Part shown: in pieces, positions 41,427 through 50,386 of the stretch | Layout: every line of letters begins with the position of its first letter | Numbering within the stretch: the stretch's first letter is position 1 | Origin: Bacteroidales bacterium | Lineage (GTDB): Bacteria > Bacteroidota > Bacteroidia > Bacteroidales > P3 | Direction of reading: 5' to 3' | Length of the DNA: 64,000 nt | Assembly (NCBI GenBank): GCA_024400495.1 | Contig: JAKSMR010000002.1 | Span: forward strand, 62,001-126,000 | The notes under the pieces: generated by a model | Databases searched by the model: none | Seen by the model: only the letters and a program-made list of their open reading frames with translations | Told to the model about the DNA's origin: nothing | Translations under genes and position numbers: made by a program

Positions 41427-43391
41427 ATGTTAGTCAAAGTACAGAACCACGGAGAAATCCAAGTGGAAGCAGGTGTGAGCTTCATCGACGCCATCAAAGC
41501 CCTCGACGCAAACCTGTTGAACAATGCAGTTGCTGCAAAAGATGTAAACGGTCAGATTTTTGACCTCCGAACTAACGTGGAGAACGATACCGAGATTTCT
41601 CTCGTCGAAATAGGTAGCGAAGACGCTCTCCACGTCCTTCGCCACACTACTGCCCATATCATGGCCGAGGCAGTACAGAACCTCTTCCCCGAAGCCAAAG
41701 TCACCATCGGTCCCGCTACCGACAACGGCTTCTTCTATGATTTTGATTTCCGCCCCTTCACCCGCGAGGATCTCGATGCTATCGAGAAGGAGATGAAGTC
41801 CATCATCAAGAAATGCCCCCGCATCGAGCGCCGTGTCGTCACTCGCGACGAGGCTCACAAATTCTTCGAAGAAAGAGGCGAGACCTACAAGCTCGAGCTT
41901 ATCGACGCTATCGCCGCCGACAAGACCATCACCCTCTACAGCCAGAACAACTTTACCGACCTCTGTACCGGTCCCCATATCTTGAGCACCAAACTCATCA
42001 AGGGTTTCAAGCTCCTCAGCTCTTCCACCGCCTATTGGCGCGCCAACAAGGACAACGCCACCCTGAGCCGCATCCACGGCACCGCCTTCTTCAGCAAGGA
42101 AGATCTGGACAAATATATGGAGTACCTCGAAGATATCAAGAACCGCGACCACAACAAGATCGGCCGTGAGATGGGTCTCTTCACCACCGTCGACGTCATC
42201 GGCCAGGGTCTTCCTCTGCTGATGCCCAAAGGCGCCAAGATCATCCAGACCCTCCAACGTTGGATCGAGGATACCGAAGATAACGAGTGGGGCTACACCC
42301 GTACCAAAACCCCTCTCTTTGCCAAGAGCGACCTCTATAAGATCTCCGGACATTGGGATCACTACAAGGATGGTATGTTCGTCCTCGGCAACGAGGAGAA
42401 GGACCCCGAGGTGTTCGCCCTCCGTCCTATGACCTGCCCCTTCCAGTACTACGTCTATAAGGCAACACAAAAGAGCTACCGCGACCTGCCCTGCCGCTAT
42501 AGCGAGACTTCCACCCTTTTCCGCAACGAGGACAGCGGCGAGATGCACGGCCTCACCCGCGTACGCCAGTTCACCATCAGCGAAGGCCACCTCATCGTAC
42601 GTCCCGACCAAATGGTTGAGGAGTTCAAGAAATGTATCGCCCTGGCCCAATATTGCCTGCGCACCCTCGGCCTCGAAGGCGACGTGACCTACCATCTCTC
42701 CAAATGGGACCCCAACAACCGAGCCAAATATATCGGCGAACCCGAAGTCTGGGAGCAGACCGAAGAGAGCATCCGCCACATCCTTACCGAACTCAACATC
42801 CCCTTTACCGAGGATGTGGGAGAGGCCGCATTCTATGGTCCTAAGGTCGACATCAACGCCCGCAATGTCTACGGCAAGGAAGACACCATGATTACCGTTC
42901 AATGGGATGCTCTGCTGGCTTACCAGTACGATATGTACTACATCGACCAGAATGGTGAAAAGGTACGTCCATACATCATCCATCGCACCTCCATGGGCTG
43001 CTACGAGCGCACCCTTGCTTGGCTCACCGAGAAATATGCAGGCAAGTTCCCCACCTGGCTCAGCCCCGAACAGGTCCGCGTGCTCTCCATCAGCGAGAAG
43101 TACAACGACTATGCTCATGAGGTTCTCGCCGAGCTGCGCAAGAACGGAATCCTTGCCACCTGCGACGACCGCAGCGAGAAGATCGGCAAGAAGATTGCCG
43201 AATGCCGCAACGACCGCGTGCCTTATATGCTCGTCGTCGGACAGAAGGAAGAAGAGGACAAGACCGTTGCCGTACGCAGCCGCTTTGATGGCGACGCTGG
43301 AGTGAAACCCATCGCAACCTTCATAGCCGAAATCTGCGAGGAAATCCGCACCAAGGCCATCCGTCCCGAATACAAAGAGCCCGCTAAATAA
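41427..43391 (+). CDS. thrS: Threonyl-tRNA synthetase
   Basis: 654 residues. N-terminal TGS domain, then the editing domain with LRHTTAHIMAEAVQNLFPEA. The class II core has FALRPMTCPFQYYVYKATQK with the zinc-ligand Cys, MHGLTRVRQFTISEGHLIVR with a ligand His, and RTSMGCYERTLAWLTEKYAG. The anticodon-binding domain is at the C-terminus. In many bacteria thrS precedes infC; here it follows rplS, with its own promoter. Confidence 0.98.
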   Translation: MLVKVQNHGEIQVEAGVSFIDAIKALDANLLNNAVAAKDVNGQIFDLRTNVENDTEISLVEIGSEDALHVLRHTTAHIMAEAVQNLFPEAKVTIGPATDNGFFYDFDFRPFTREDLDAIEKEMKSIIKKCPRIERRVVTRDEAHKFFEERGETYKLELIDAIAADKTITLYSQNNFTDLCTGPHILSTKLIKGFKLLSSSTAYWRANKDNATLSRIHGTAFFSKEDLDKYMEYLEDIKNRDHNKIGREMGLFTTVDVIGQGLPLLMPKGAKIIQTLQRWIEDTEDNEWGYTRTKTPLFAKSDLYKISGHWDHYKDGMFVLGNEEKDPEVFALRPMTCPFQYYVYKATQKSYRDLPCRYSETSTLFRNEDSGEMHGLTRVRQFTISEGHLIVRPDQMVEEFKKCIALAQYCLRTLGLEGDVTYHLSKWDPNNRAKYIGEPEVWEQTEESIRHILTELNIPFTEDVGEAAFYGPKVDINARNVYGKEDTMITVQWDALLAYQYDMYYIDQNGEKVRPYIIHRTSMGCYERTLAWLTEKYAGKFPTWLSPEQVRVLSISEKYNDYAHEVLAELRKNGILATCDDRSEKIGKKIAECRNDRVPYMLVVGQKEEEDKTVAVRSRFDGDAGVKPIATFIAEICEEIRTKAIRPEYKEPAK

Positions 43392-43413
43392 TCAATTCTA
43401 GTATCTCCACAAT

Positions 43414-43445
43414 AAAGGCTCTGCCTGAACCAGGCAGAGCCTTTT
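43414..43445 (+). terminator. Terminator after thrS
   Basis: A perfect 14-bp stem AAAGGCTCTGCCTG/CAGGCAGAGCCTTT with a 3-base loop and T run. Confidence 0.93.
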
Positions 43446-43466
43446 CTTTAACCCTTTCCCCATCCC

Positions 43467-43958
43467 ATGAAAATTCGCCGCAGCACTATCGAAGACATCC
43501 CCTCCATCATGGAGATATACGATATCGCCCGACAGAGCATGCGTGCTGGAGGCAATGCCGTGCAATGGGTGAACGGCTACCCTTCCCAAGCGCTGGTAGA
43601 GGAGGATATTGCAAAAGGCAACCATTACGTTGGGGAGGAAGATGGTGCCATCATCGTCGCTTTTGCCCTAGTGTATGGCGACGATTCTACCTATGCTGTC
43701 ATTGAAGGTGCTTGGCAGAATGACGAGCCTTATGCCACCATCCATCGCATAGGCTCCAATGGGAGACGCAAAGGAGTCCTGCACGAGACACTAGAGTGGT
43801 GTTTCTCCCGAATCAACAATATCCGCATCGACACCCATAAGCAGAACGCCCCCATGCTCCATCTGATGGAGAAGGAAGGGTTCGTCCGTTGTGGGGTGAT
43901 CTATGTCGCCGACGGAACACCCAGAGAGGCTTTCCAGAAGAAAATCCAGCAGGCGTAA
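43467..43958 (+). CDS. GNAT family N-acetyltransferase
   Basis: 163 residues. MKIRRSTIEDIPSIMEIYDI starts the GNAT fold. The acetyl-CoA loop region reads IHRIGSNGRRKGVLHETLEW, and a later strand has IRIDTHKQNAPMLHLMEKEG with FVRCGVIYVADG. Close in type to proteins acting on unknown small molecules. It starts 22 bp after the thrS terminator stem. Confidence 0.88.
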   Translation: MKIRRSTIEDIPSIMEIYDIARQSMRAGGNAVQWVNGYPSQALVEEDIAKGNHYVGEEDGAIIVAFALVYGDDSTYAVIEGAWQNDEPYATIHRIGSNGRRKGVLHETLEWCFSRINNIRIDTHKQNAPMLHLMEKEGFVRCGVIYVADGTPREAFQKKIQQA

Positions 43959-43998
43959 TTCTGTTCTTTTTTTGCTGAGCCTACCGGCCAAGCACAGC

Positions 43999-44880
43999 CT
44001 ACAGCTTGAAGGTGTACTTCAAGCCGAATGAGAGCATGCCGTATTTTTCGATCATATTACTGTTCATGCAATTGATGAACGTATGTGTCGAAGGATAGTT
44101 GCCATCGGGGGTGACGAAACCTTGTTCGCTCACAGGACTGCATTGGGTCAACGCCCAGTCAAAATAGACACTTATACGTGCTTTCGCGTTGCGTTTGAGT
44201 TCCTGGTCAAACTGATAGCCGATTTCGCCCGAAAGCATCAGCCATACAGGCATCTTGTATCGATCGCCTTTGTAGCGTTCGTTCACTTCCGGTAGTGTGC
44301 CACAATAGACTCCGTCGTTAACGTTGTCGATGGTGATTCCATACTCGGGGAATACGGTATAGAAGTCTACCGGCTCTGAGGAATAGCTACCGCGGCGGAA
44401 GACCGGGAGACCCAATTTGACGCCAAAGGATGCGTGGACGGATTCGTTCTGCCACACAGCCATGATAGGAATGTCAGCCTGCAAGAAATTATAATGCTCG
44501 GTAACCATGGGCACGGAATAATGATATTCGGCCAAGTAACCGGACATAGAGCCGCTATGCATAGTCACCTGCTCGACGAAGTCGTACTCCTTCCCCCGAA
44601 AGGAGGCGTAGCCATAGGAGACGTTCAATCCGGTGCGCAGGCTCCAAGTCTTGTTGAGGGCATAGTAGTAGGAGAACTCAACCGAAGGCTGTACTCCCAA
44701 TCGGTACCTGCCGCCTTCTCCTTGGCTGAGGAGTCCTTGGTTGAAGCCCATGGCGATACCCATTTCAAAAGGATGCTGACGATATTTGGGCGTATAGGGA
44801 GTCTGGATACGTTCCACCTGTGCCGATGCGATACTGCCAAGGAGGACAAAGAGGAGAAGAGGAAGAATATTTCGTTTCAT
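43999..44880 (-). CDS. Outer-membrane beta-barrel protein paired with giant surface protein
   Basis: 293 residues from the ATG at 44880 (MKRNILPLLLFVLLGSIASA then Q, signal peptide). Alternating beta-strand pattern throughout (FEMGIAMGFNQGLL; PSVEFSYYYALNKTWSLRTG), ending YGMLSFGLKYTFKL with a terminal aromatic-rich strand typical of outer-membrane insertion. It begins 13 bp after the giant surface protein gene, so the two share an operon. It may help display that protein, though it is not clearly PorP/SprF. Confidence 0.8.
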   Translation of the reverse strand: MKRNILPLLLFVLLGSIASAQVERIQTPYTPKYRQHPFEMGIAMGFNQGLLSQGEGGRYRLGVQPSVEFSYYYALNKTWSLRTGLNVSYGYASFRGKEYDFVEQVTMHSGSMSGYLAEYHYSVPMVTEHYNFLQADIPIMAVWQNESVHASFGVKLGLPVFRRGSYSSEPVDFYTVFPEYGITIDNVNDGVYCGTLPEVNERYKGDRYKMPVWLMLSGEIGYQFDQELKRNAKARISVYFDWALTQCSPVSEQGFVTPDGNYPSTHTFINCMNSNMIEKYGMLSFGLKYTFKL

Positions 44881-44893
44881 CGTAGTGGGCATT

Positions 44894-47800
44894 TTAGAGG
44901 ACAACAATCTTATAGGTGAATTTATCGGTGGAGGTCTGAATCATCACCATATAGGTTCCAGAGGACAGGTCGGCGACAACGCGGCTCTTTCCGTCGGTGA
45001 TGTCGAACGATTTCATCAGAGCCCCTTTCATGTCATAGATGCGGCAGAGGGTTCCTTTCTTCCATTCTCCTGCAGCATCAATGTGGAGGATATTGCCGCT
45101 GTGCAGCATAGTCGGCCACACTTCGAAACCGTCCTTAGCCACGTCGTCGATACCGACATTGGTATTGATGACATTGGACTTGTACCAATCGTGGAAAGTG
45201 TTGTCGGTAGGAACCATCACATAATATCTTCCGTTGAGGCTCTCTCTCGGGTTGAGGATGGTGTTAGAGTAGTAGTCGAGGTTGTCAAAGTCGTGAACGA
45301 TAGCATCGTTGTGGTACCAACGATAGGAGATATAGTCGGCGCGAGGAGTGCCTTGTCCTCCAGGGAAGTGATCCACTACGATGTGCTGCTGGTCAACCTT
45401 GATAATTCTAAGGGGAAGATCGTTGATAGTCAAGTAGAGGACAACAAGACTGTCGCAACCCTTTGTGTTGACAAAACGGCTGGTGAGGGTATCGCTCTCG
45501 GTATATACGACACCATCTGTCCAAGTATAGAGACCATTGGTAGTGTGTGTGGTGACGATGCTGTCGCTATGGTTCACGACGAGATGGAGTCTGATAGTGC
45601 TGTCGCAACCATGACGGTCGGGAACGACATAAGTGTAGTCTCCCGAAGTAGTGAATACCTGGCCATCCATGCTGGTATATTTGTCGCATACCGTAGCGCT
45701 CTGGTTGGTGGTGGAGCCATGGTAGATGGTGATGTCGAGGTAGATCACGCTATCGCATCCTTCCCTGTTGGTGAATACCAGCGAGTCAGTATGGTTGCTC
45801 TGCGTGTAGGTTGCTCCGTTCCACGTATAGCTGTCACAAGATTCTGCCTGGTAGGTCCATCTGTATCCGTTGCGCAAGGTGAGCAGCACGACGGCAGTAC
45901 TATCGCAGCCTTGGCTGTTGGTGAGGCGGAAATTATAGGTGCCGTCTTGGACGATGGTGGTGCCATCGGGAGCGTTGTACTTATCACAAGGAGAGATGAC
46001 AGTAGTACCTGTTGTGCTGTGTTTCAGAGTGAGGTTGAGGGTTACCACAGAATCGCAGCCATAGCGATTTGCCAGGGTATGGGTAGCAGTATTGGTGCTG
46101 CTGGTGAAGGTATTCCCATACCAGACGTATCTGTCGCAAGCGCTAACGTTCTGGACTCCGCTACTGCTGTAGTTGAGGGTCAGATCAAGTGTCACCACGC
46201 TATCGCAGCCATGATAGCTGGTAAAGGTCTGCGTAGCGGTATGGTTATCGGTATAATGGGTGATGCCGTCCCACGTATAGCTGTCGCAGGCGTTGACGGT
46301 ATGGGTTCCGTACACTCGGGGATAGATCGTGAGGTTGAGGGTTACAACAGAGTCGCAGCCATAGCGGTTTGCCAGCGTATGTGTGGCAGTATTGGTGCTG
46401 GAGGTATAGGTGCGTCCATACCAAGTGTATCGCTCGCAGCTCTGCAATGTCTGTATGGACGAAGAGCTGGGGTTGACGACAAGATGAAGGGTAATGGTAG
46501 AGTCGCAACCTTTGCGGTTCGGGATGACGTGAGTCGGGGTTGTTGTTGAGGAGGTGTAGAGGGTCCCGTACCAGGTGTAGCTATCGCAAGCGGTATCAGT
46601 TTGGACGCCTGTAGTGTTGTAGTTGACGGTAAGTTTCAACGTCATCACACTATCGCAACCTGCTGCATTCGTGATCGTCTTTGTCGGCGTAGAGGTCGAG
46701 GAGGTATAGGTGGCGCCATTCCAAACGAAGCTCTCGCAAGCGGTAGCGACTATGTCGCTTGCTGTGCTCACGTTGACGGTAAGATGTAATGTGAGGGTGC
46801 TGTCGCAGCCTTTGACGTTGAGAGAGACGTGCTCATAGTCACCCGAAGAGGTATGAGGAACACCACGCCAGGTGAAGTTGTCGCAGACGGTAGCCGAAGT
46901 GTCGCCTGTGGAGCTATAGTTGACCGTCAGGTTTAGCGTAACGACACTATCGCAGCCATTGTAGTTGCGCTCGGTAAAGGTCGGCGTGCTGGTGCTGGAG
47001 GTATAGGTCGTTCCGTGCCATGTGTAACTGTCGCAGGCGGTAATGGTGTCTATGCCGGCATTGTTGTAGTTGACGGTAAGATGGAGTGTCACCACGCTAT
47101 CGCATCCATCTGCGTTGGTCTCGGTAAATGTTGGCGTGCTGGTGCTGGAAGTATATACCATCCCGTGCCACGCGTAGCTGTCGCAGGCGGTAATGGAGTC
47201 TATGCCGGCATTGTTGTAGTTGACGGTAAGATGGAGTGTCACCACGCTATCGCATCCATCTGCGTTGGTCTCGGTAAATGTTGGCGTGCTGGTGCTGGAA
47301 GTATATACCATCCCGTGCCACGCGTAGCTGTCGCAAGCGGTATCGGTCTCTATGCCCGTACTGCTGTAGTTGACGGTAAGATGCAGCGTTACCACACTAT
47401 CGCAACCCTCGGTGTTGGTCTCGGTGAAGGTAGGAGTGCTGGTGCTGGAGGTATAGGTTGTTCCGTGCCACGTGTAGCTGTCGCAAGCGGTATCGGTCTC
47501 TATGCCCGTATTGCTGTAGTTGACGGTAAGATGCAGAGTTACCACACTATCGCAACCCTCGGTGTTGGTCTCGGTGAAGGTAGGCGTGCTGGTGCTGGAA
47601 GTATAGGACGTTCCGTGCCACGTATAACTGTCGCATGCAGTATCGTGCTCTATGCCGGTGTTGCTGTAGTTGATGGTCAGCTGGAGTGTGACAATACTGT
47701 CGCACCCATCAGCGTTGGTTTCGGTAAAGGTAGGTGTGCTGGTGCTGGAGGTATAGGTTGTTCCATGCCAAGTGTAACTATCGCATTCGGCAAGTCTCTC

Positions 47801-49957
47801 TATGCCGGTATTGCTGTGTTTGATAGTAAGATGGAGTGTAACCACACTATCGCAACCGCTTATGTTGGTTTCGGTAAAGGTCGGCGTGGATGTGCTTACC
47901 GAGAAAGGAACCCCATGCCAGGTATAGCTGTCGCAGGCGGTAATGGTGTCTATGCCTGTGCTGCTGTAGAGGATCGTCAGGTTCAGGGTTACCACGCTAT
48001 CGCAGCCGTCTTGATTGGGATAGACGTGTGTTGCCGTGCTGTTGCTGGCGGTATAGGTGTCACCCTCCCAAGTGTAGCTGTCGCAGGCCGTGTCAGGATG
48101 TGTACCTGCGAAGGCGATTGCGGAGAAATGGGCGGTAAGGGTGGTGTCGGCGCTTACCGTAATGGTGCGAGGGTTGTCGGTATTGCCGTCGCTCCAATGG
48201 TCGAACTGGTAACAGGTGCTGGGAGAGGCTGTTAATGTGGCCGTGGAGCCGACGTTATAGGTGCCGCTTCCCGAAACCGTACCATCGCCCACTACCGAAG
48301 TTGAGACGTCATAGGTGCGGATAAACAGAGCCGTTATTGTGGTGTCTCCCGAAACGAGAAAGGTGCGAGGGTTGTCCGTATTGTCATCGCTCCATCTCAG
48401 GAAGGCATATCCTGTGGCAGGAGTGGCATTAAGCGAGAGGAGGCTTCCTCCCAGCACGTTGCTGTTTCCTCCCGAGGCAGAGCCCTGCAGAGCGTCTGCA
48501 GAGCCGACGGCAACGTTATAGTAGCATTGTTCGATAATATCAGCAAACTGCCCAAAGATGGGATTGGCTCTATAGGCGGCCGTAGCGCCACAAGGAACTG
48601 CAATAGCCTTATCGTAGCTGTCGTAGAAGACATCGGTTCCCACGCGGGGAGGCGTGGGAGAGTTGAAGATCAAATCAATAAGATCAAGGCAACCTTCAAA
48701 GGCCGAACTTTCAATAGTGTTGACCGAGGCGGGAAGATTGAGATAAAGTAGACTTGTACAAGACCTAAATGCAGCCGTGTATATCGACGTAACCGAACTA
48801 GGAATAATGATGTTGTTCAGATTCTTTGAGGACGAGAAAGCGTATCGCTCTATCGTTTGGACTGTTGATGGGATAGTAAACGTTGTAACTGCTTTTTTTG
48901 TAGGATAGCGCAACAATATCGTCTTCGTCTTATTATACAGAACACCATCTTGGGAACTGTAGTTGGGATTGGTTGACGCAACATTGATAGCCTCAAAAGG
49001 TGCATCAAAGCAACTGCTCCCTATAGATGTTACCGAAGCCGGAATCGAAATTGTAGCCAGTTTTTCTGTATTCCAGAAACATTGTGTACCCAAAGAAACT
49101 ACCGAAGACGGTATTGTCAATAGCGTCAAATTTTTACTGCCCGCAAAGGCCTGATTTCCAAATGCTGTTGTCGTTGAAGGGATGGTATATGTTGAACCAG
49201 CTTTGGCATCCGGGTATTTCACAAGAGTCTGCTTGTTCTTGGAGAAGACCACACCATCCACAGAACAATAATCTGCGTTGGAGGAATTAACGTTAATTGC
49301 CGTGAGTTTCTCGCAGAAATAAATCGGGTTGAGCTTTGTCACTCCCGAAGGAACCGTGATCGTGACAAGATTCTTGTTTCCTCGGAAGGCCTCCGGCCCT
49401 ACCGTTCGAACAGTAGCTGGGACCGTGAAAGAGGCCCCTGCCTTTGCACAAGGATATTTCACCAACGTTGTTTTGTCCTTATTGTAAAGGATGCCGTCCG
49501 ATGAGGAATAATTGGGATTTGAGGCATTGACATTTATTGCCGTAAGGCTGGGACAGTCGCAAAAGGTTCGGTAATTGATCGATGTTACAGAGGCTGGGAT
49601 AGTGATTGTTGATATATCCGATAGGTGGAAAGCCAGATTGCCCAAAGAGGTTACTGTATTGGGAATAGTTATAGAAGTGAGGTTTCCGAACGACATAAAA
49701 GCAGCATTACCGATAGAAGTGAGCCCCGAAGGAAGCACCACAGACGTCACATAATCTTTCTGCCTGTACCAAGGTGCCCTTTCGTATTCCGAATAGTTTG
49801 TCATCGCTCCCGATCCGGTAATAGTCAGAACACCTGTTGTCGTATCTAACGACCAGGTGAGGCTAGCACCACAGCTGCCTGAAAATTGGGCGCGTGAGGG
49901 CACCACAAAGGCTGCTATTAAAGAAAATAATACTATTATGCGTTTCATCACCTTCAT
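44894..49957 (-). CDS. Giant T9SS-exported surface protein: LRR, InlB-like and Cys-repeat domains
   Basis: 1,687 residues from the ATG at 49957 (MKVMKRIIVLFSLIAAFVVP, signal peptide). Residues about 50-470 are BspA-type leucine-rich repeats (SVTSIGSSCFD; TIPSSVVSLG). Two InlB-like domains follow (YAFLRWSDDNTDNPRTFLVS; HWSDGNTDNPRTITVSADT). Then come about 18 tandem repeats of about 50 residues (CDSYTWHGTTYTSSTSTPTF ... GCDSVVTLHLTVNYS), nearly all with two Cys. The C-terminal 80 residues (VWPTMLHSGNILHID ... GTYMVMIQTSTDKFTYKIVV) are a type A T9SS sorting domain. Probably an adhesin anchored to the outer surface. It overlaps no other gene and is in an operon with the barrel protein at 44 kb. 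Confidence 0.93.
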   Translation of the reverse strand: MKVMKRIIVLFSLIAAFVVPSRAQFSGSCGASLTWSLDTTTGVLTITGSGAMTNYSEYERAPWYRQKDYVTSVVLPSGLTSIGNAAFMSFGNLTSITIPNTVTSLGNLAFHLSDISTITIPASVTSINYRTFCDCPSLTAINVNASNPNYSSSDGILYNKDKTTLVKYPCAKAGASFTVPATVRTVGPEAFRGNKNLVTITVPSGVTKLNPIYFCEKLTAINVNSSNADYCSVDGVVFSKNKQTLVKYPDAKAGSTYTIPSTTTAFGNQAFAGSKNLTLLTIPSSVVSLGTQCFWNTEKLATISIPASVTSIGSSCFDAPFEAINVASTNPNYSSQDGVLYNKTKTILLRYPTKKAVTTFTIPSTVQTIERYAFSSSKNLNNIIIPSSVTSIYTAAFRSCTSLLYLNLPASVNTIESSAFEGCLDLIDLIFNSPTPPRVGTDVFYDSYDKAIAVPCGATAAYRANPIFGQFADIIEQCYYNVAVGSADALQGSASGGNSNVLGGSLLSLNATPATGYAFLRWSDDNTDNPRTFLVSGDTTITALFIRTYDVSTSVVGDGTVSGSGTYNVGSTATLTASPSTCYQFDHWSDGNTDNPRTITVSADTTLTAHFSAIAFAGTHPDTACDSYTWEGDTYTASNSTATHVYPNQDGCDSVVTLNLTILYSSTGIDTITACDSYTWHGVPFSVSTSTPTFTETNISGCDSVVTLHLTIKHSNTGIERLAECDSYTWHGTTYTSSTSTPTFTETNADGCDSIVTLQLTINYSNTGIEHDTACDSYTWHGTSYTSSTSTPTFTETNTEGCDSVVTLHLTVNYSNTGIETDTACDSYTWHGTTYTSSTSTPTFTETNTEGCDSVVTLHLTVNYSSTGIETDTACDSYAWHGMVYTSSTSTPTFTETNADGCDSVVTLHLTVNYNNAGIDSITACDSYAWHGMVYTSSTSTPTFTETNADGCDSVVTLHLTVNYNNAGIDTITACDSYTWHGTTYTSSTSTPTFTERNYNGCDSVVTLNLTVNYSSTGDTSATVCDNFTWRGVPHTSSGDYEHVSLNVKGCDSTLTLHLTVNVSTASDIVATACESFVWNGATYTSSTSTPTKTITNAAGCDSVMTLKLTVNYNTTGVQTDTACDSYTWYGTLYTSSTTTPTHVIPNRKGCDSTITLHLVVNPSSSSIQTLQSCERYTWYGRTYTSSTNTATHTLANRYGCDSVVTLNLTIYPRVYGTHTVNACDSYTWDGITHYTDNHTATQTFTSYHGCDSVVTLDLTLNYSSSGVQNVSACDRYVWYGNTFTSSTNTATHTLANRYGCDSVVTLNLTLKHSTTGTTVISPCDKYNAPDGTTIVQDGTYNFRLTNSQGCDSTAVVLLTLRNGYRWTYQAESCDSYTWNGATYTQSNHTDSLVFTNREGCDSVIYLDITIYHGSTTNQSATVCDKYTSMDGQVFTTSGDYTYVVPDRHGCDSTIRLHLVVNHSDSIVTTHTTNGLYTWTDGVVYTESDTLTSRFVNTKGCDSLVVLYLTINDLPLRIIKVDQQHIVVDHFPGGQGTPRADYISYRWYHNDAIVHDFDNLDYYSNTILNPRESLNGRYYVMVPTDNTFHDWYKSNVINTNVGIDDVAKDGFEVWPTMLHSGNILHIDAAGEWKKGTLCRIYDMKGALMKSFDITDGKSRVVADLSSGTYMVMIQTSTDKFTYKIVVL
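45395..48097 (-). repeat. Tandem 150-bp coding repeats of the giant surface protein
   Basis: About 18 units of about 150 bp. The units at about 47071 and 47221 are identical over more than 100 bases, evidence of recent duplication; terminal units are more diverged. The last N-terminal Cys is missing in the final unit (THTTNGLYTW). Confidence 0.9.
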
Positions 49958-50024
49958 AATATCACAATTTAACAAAATGTATTTCAGCTTCTTTCATCCA
50001 TACAAGGAACACAAAAAGCCGTTG

Positions 50025-50032
50025 CAAAGGTA
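50025..50032 (-). promoter_or_regulatory. Promoter -7 element of the giant surface protein operon
   Basis: The minus strand TACCTTTGCA matches TAnnTTTG, with a leader of about 60 nt before the ATG at 49957. The -33 element is weak. Confidence 0.6.
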
Positions 50033-50130
50033 ACGATTTTTTCTCACATGGCGACAATTTATTTCAAACCTTGTCCGAATGAGGATATCGGGACGTTGTT
50101 TTGGACGTGAAGAGAAGGTGTTTCCGGCTT

Positions 50131-50284
50131 GCATCCTCGGTGCATCCTCGGTGCATCCTCGAAGTTAAAGGGACTTTATAGGGACTTTAAAGGGACTTTA
50201 AAGGGACTTTTATGGGGGTAAAGTCCCTTTAACCCCCTCGCTAGTACCTCGCAAGTAGGGCGCTAGTGCGAGGATGCTGCGGGA
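50131..50284. repeat. 11-bp-phased degenerate array 2
   Basis: Fourteen 11-bp units, 154 bp: GCATCCTCGGT twice, GCATCCTCGAA, GTTAAAGGGAC, TTTATAGGGAC, TTTAAAGGGAC twice, TTTTATGGGGG, TAAAGTCCCTT, TAACCCCCTCG, CTAGTACCTCG, CAAGTAGGGCG, CTAGTGCGAGG, ATGCTGCGGGA. It lies between divergent promoters in the 429-bp gap between the giant surface protein and fucosidase genes. It shares TAAAGTCCCTTTAACCCC with the array at 22.1 kb. Confidence 0.88.
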
Positions 50285-50355
50285 ATGGAAGAGGCTCATC
50301 CTGGCAGAAGCCGAGGAAAAAACGGAGAGGTTGCTTCCGTCTCGACTTTTTTTCG

Positions 50356-50363
50356 TATCTTTG
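50356..50363 (+). promoter_or_regulatory. Promoter -7 element of fucosidase gene
   Basis: TATCTTTG followed by CATTTT, 72 bp after the 11-bp array, as at the 22.3 kb promoter. The leader is about 17 nt. Confidence 0.75.
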
Positions 50364-50386
50364 CATTTTCAAAATCCGCTATCGCC

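Noticed and set aside
41016-41433. Overlapping frames of 97 and 132 codons upstream of thrS
   Set aside because: No motif, AT-rich low-complexity translation, and one runs across the thrS promoter and start.
41430-43118. A 562-codon minus-strand frame opposite thrS
   Set aside because: Shadow of thrS produced by codon bias; no motifs.
45395-48097. Possible CRISPR array because of regularly spaced repeats
   Set aside because: The repeats are coding, 150 bp long, contiguous and in frame; there are no unique spacers or cas genes.
44885-48235. Long plus-strand frames (554 and 406 codons) with repeats opposite the giant surface protein
   Set aside because: They are antisense readings of the 150-bp repeats; the minus strand has the signal peptide, LRRs and sorting domain.
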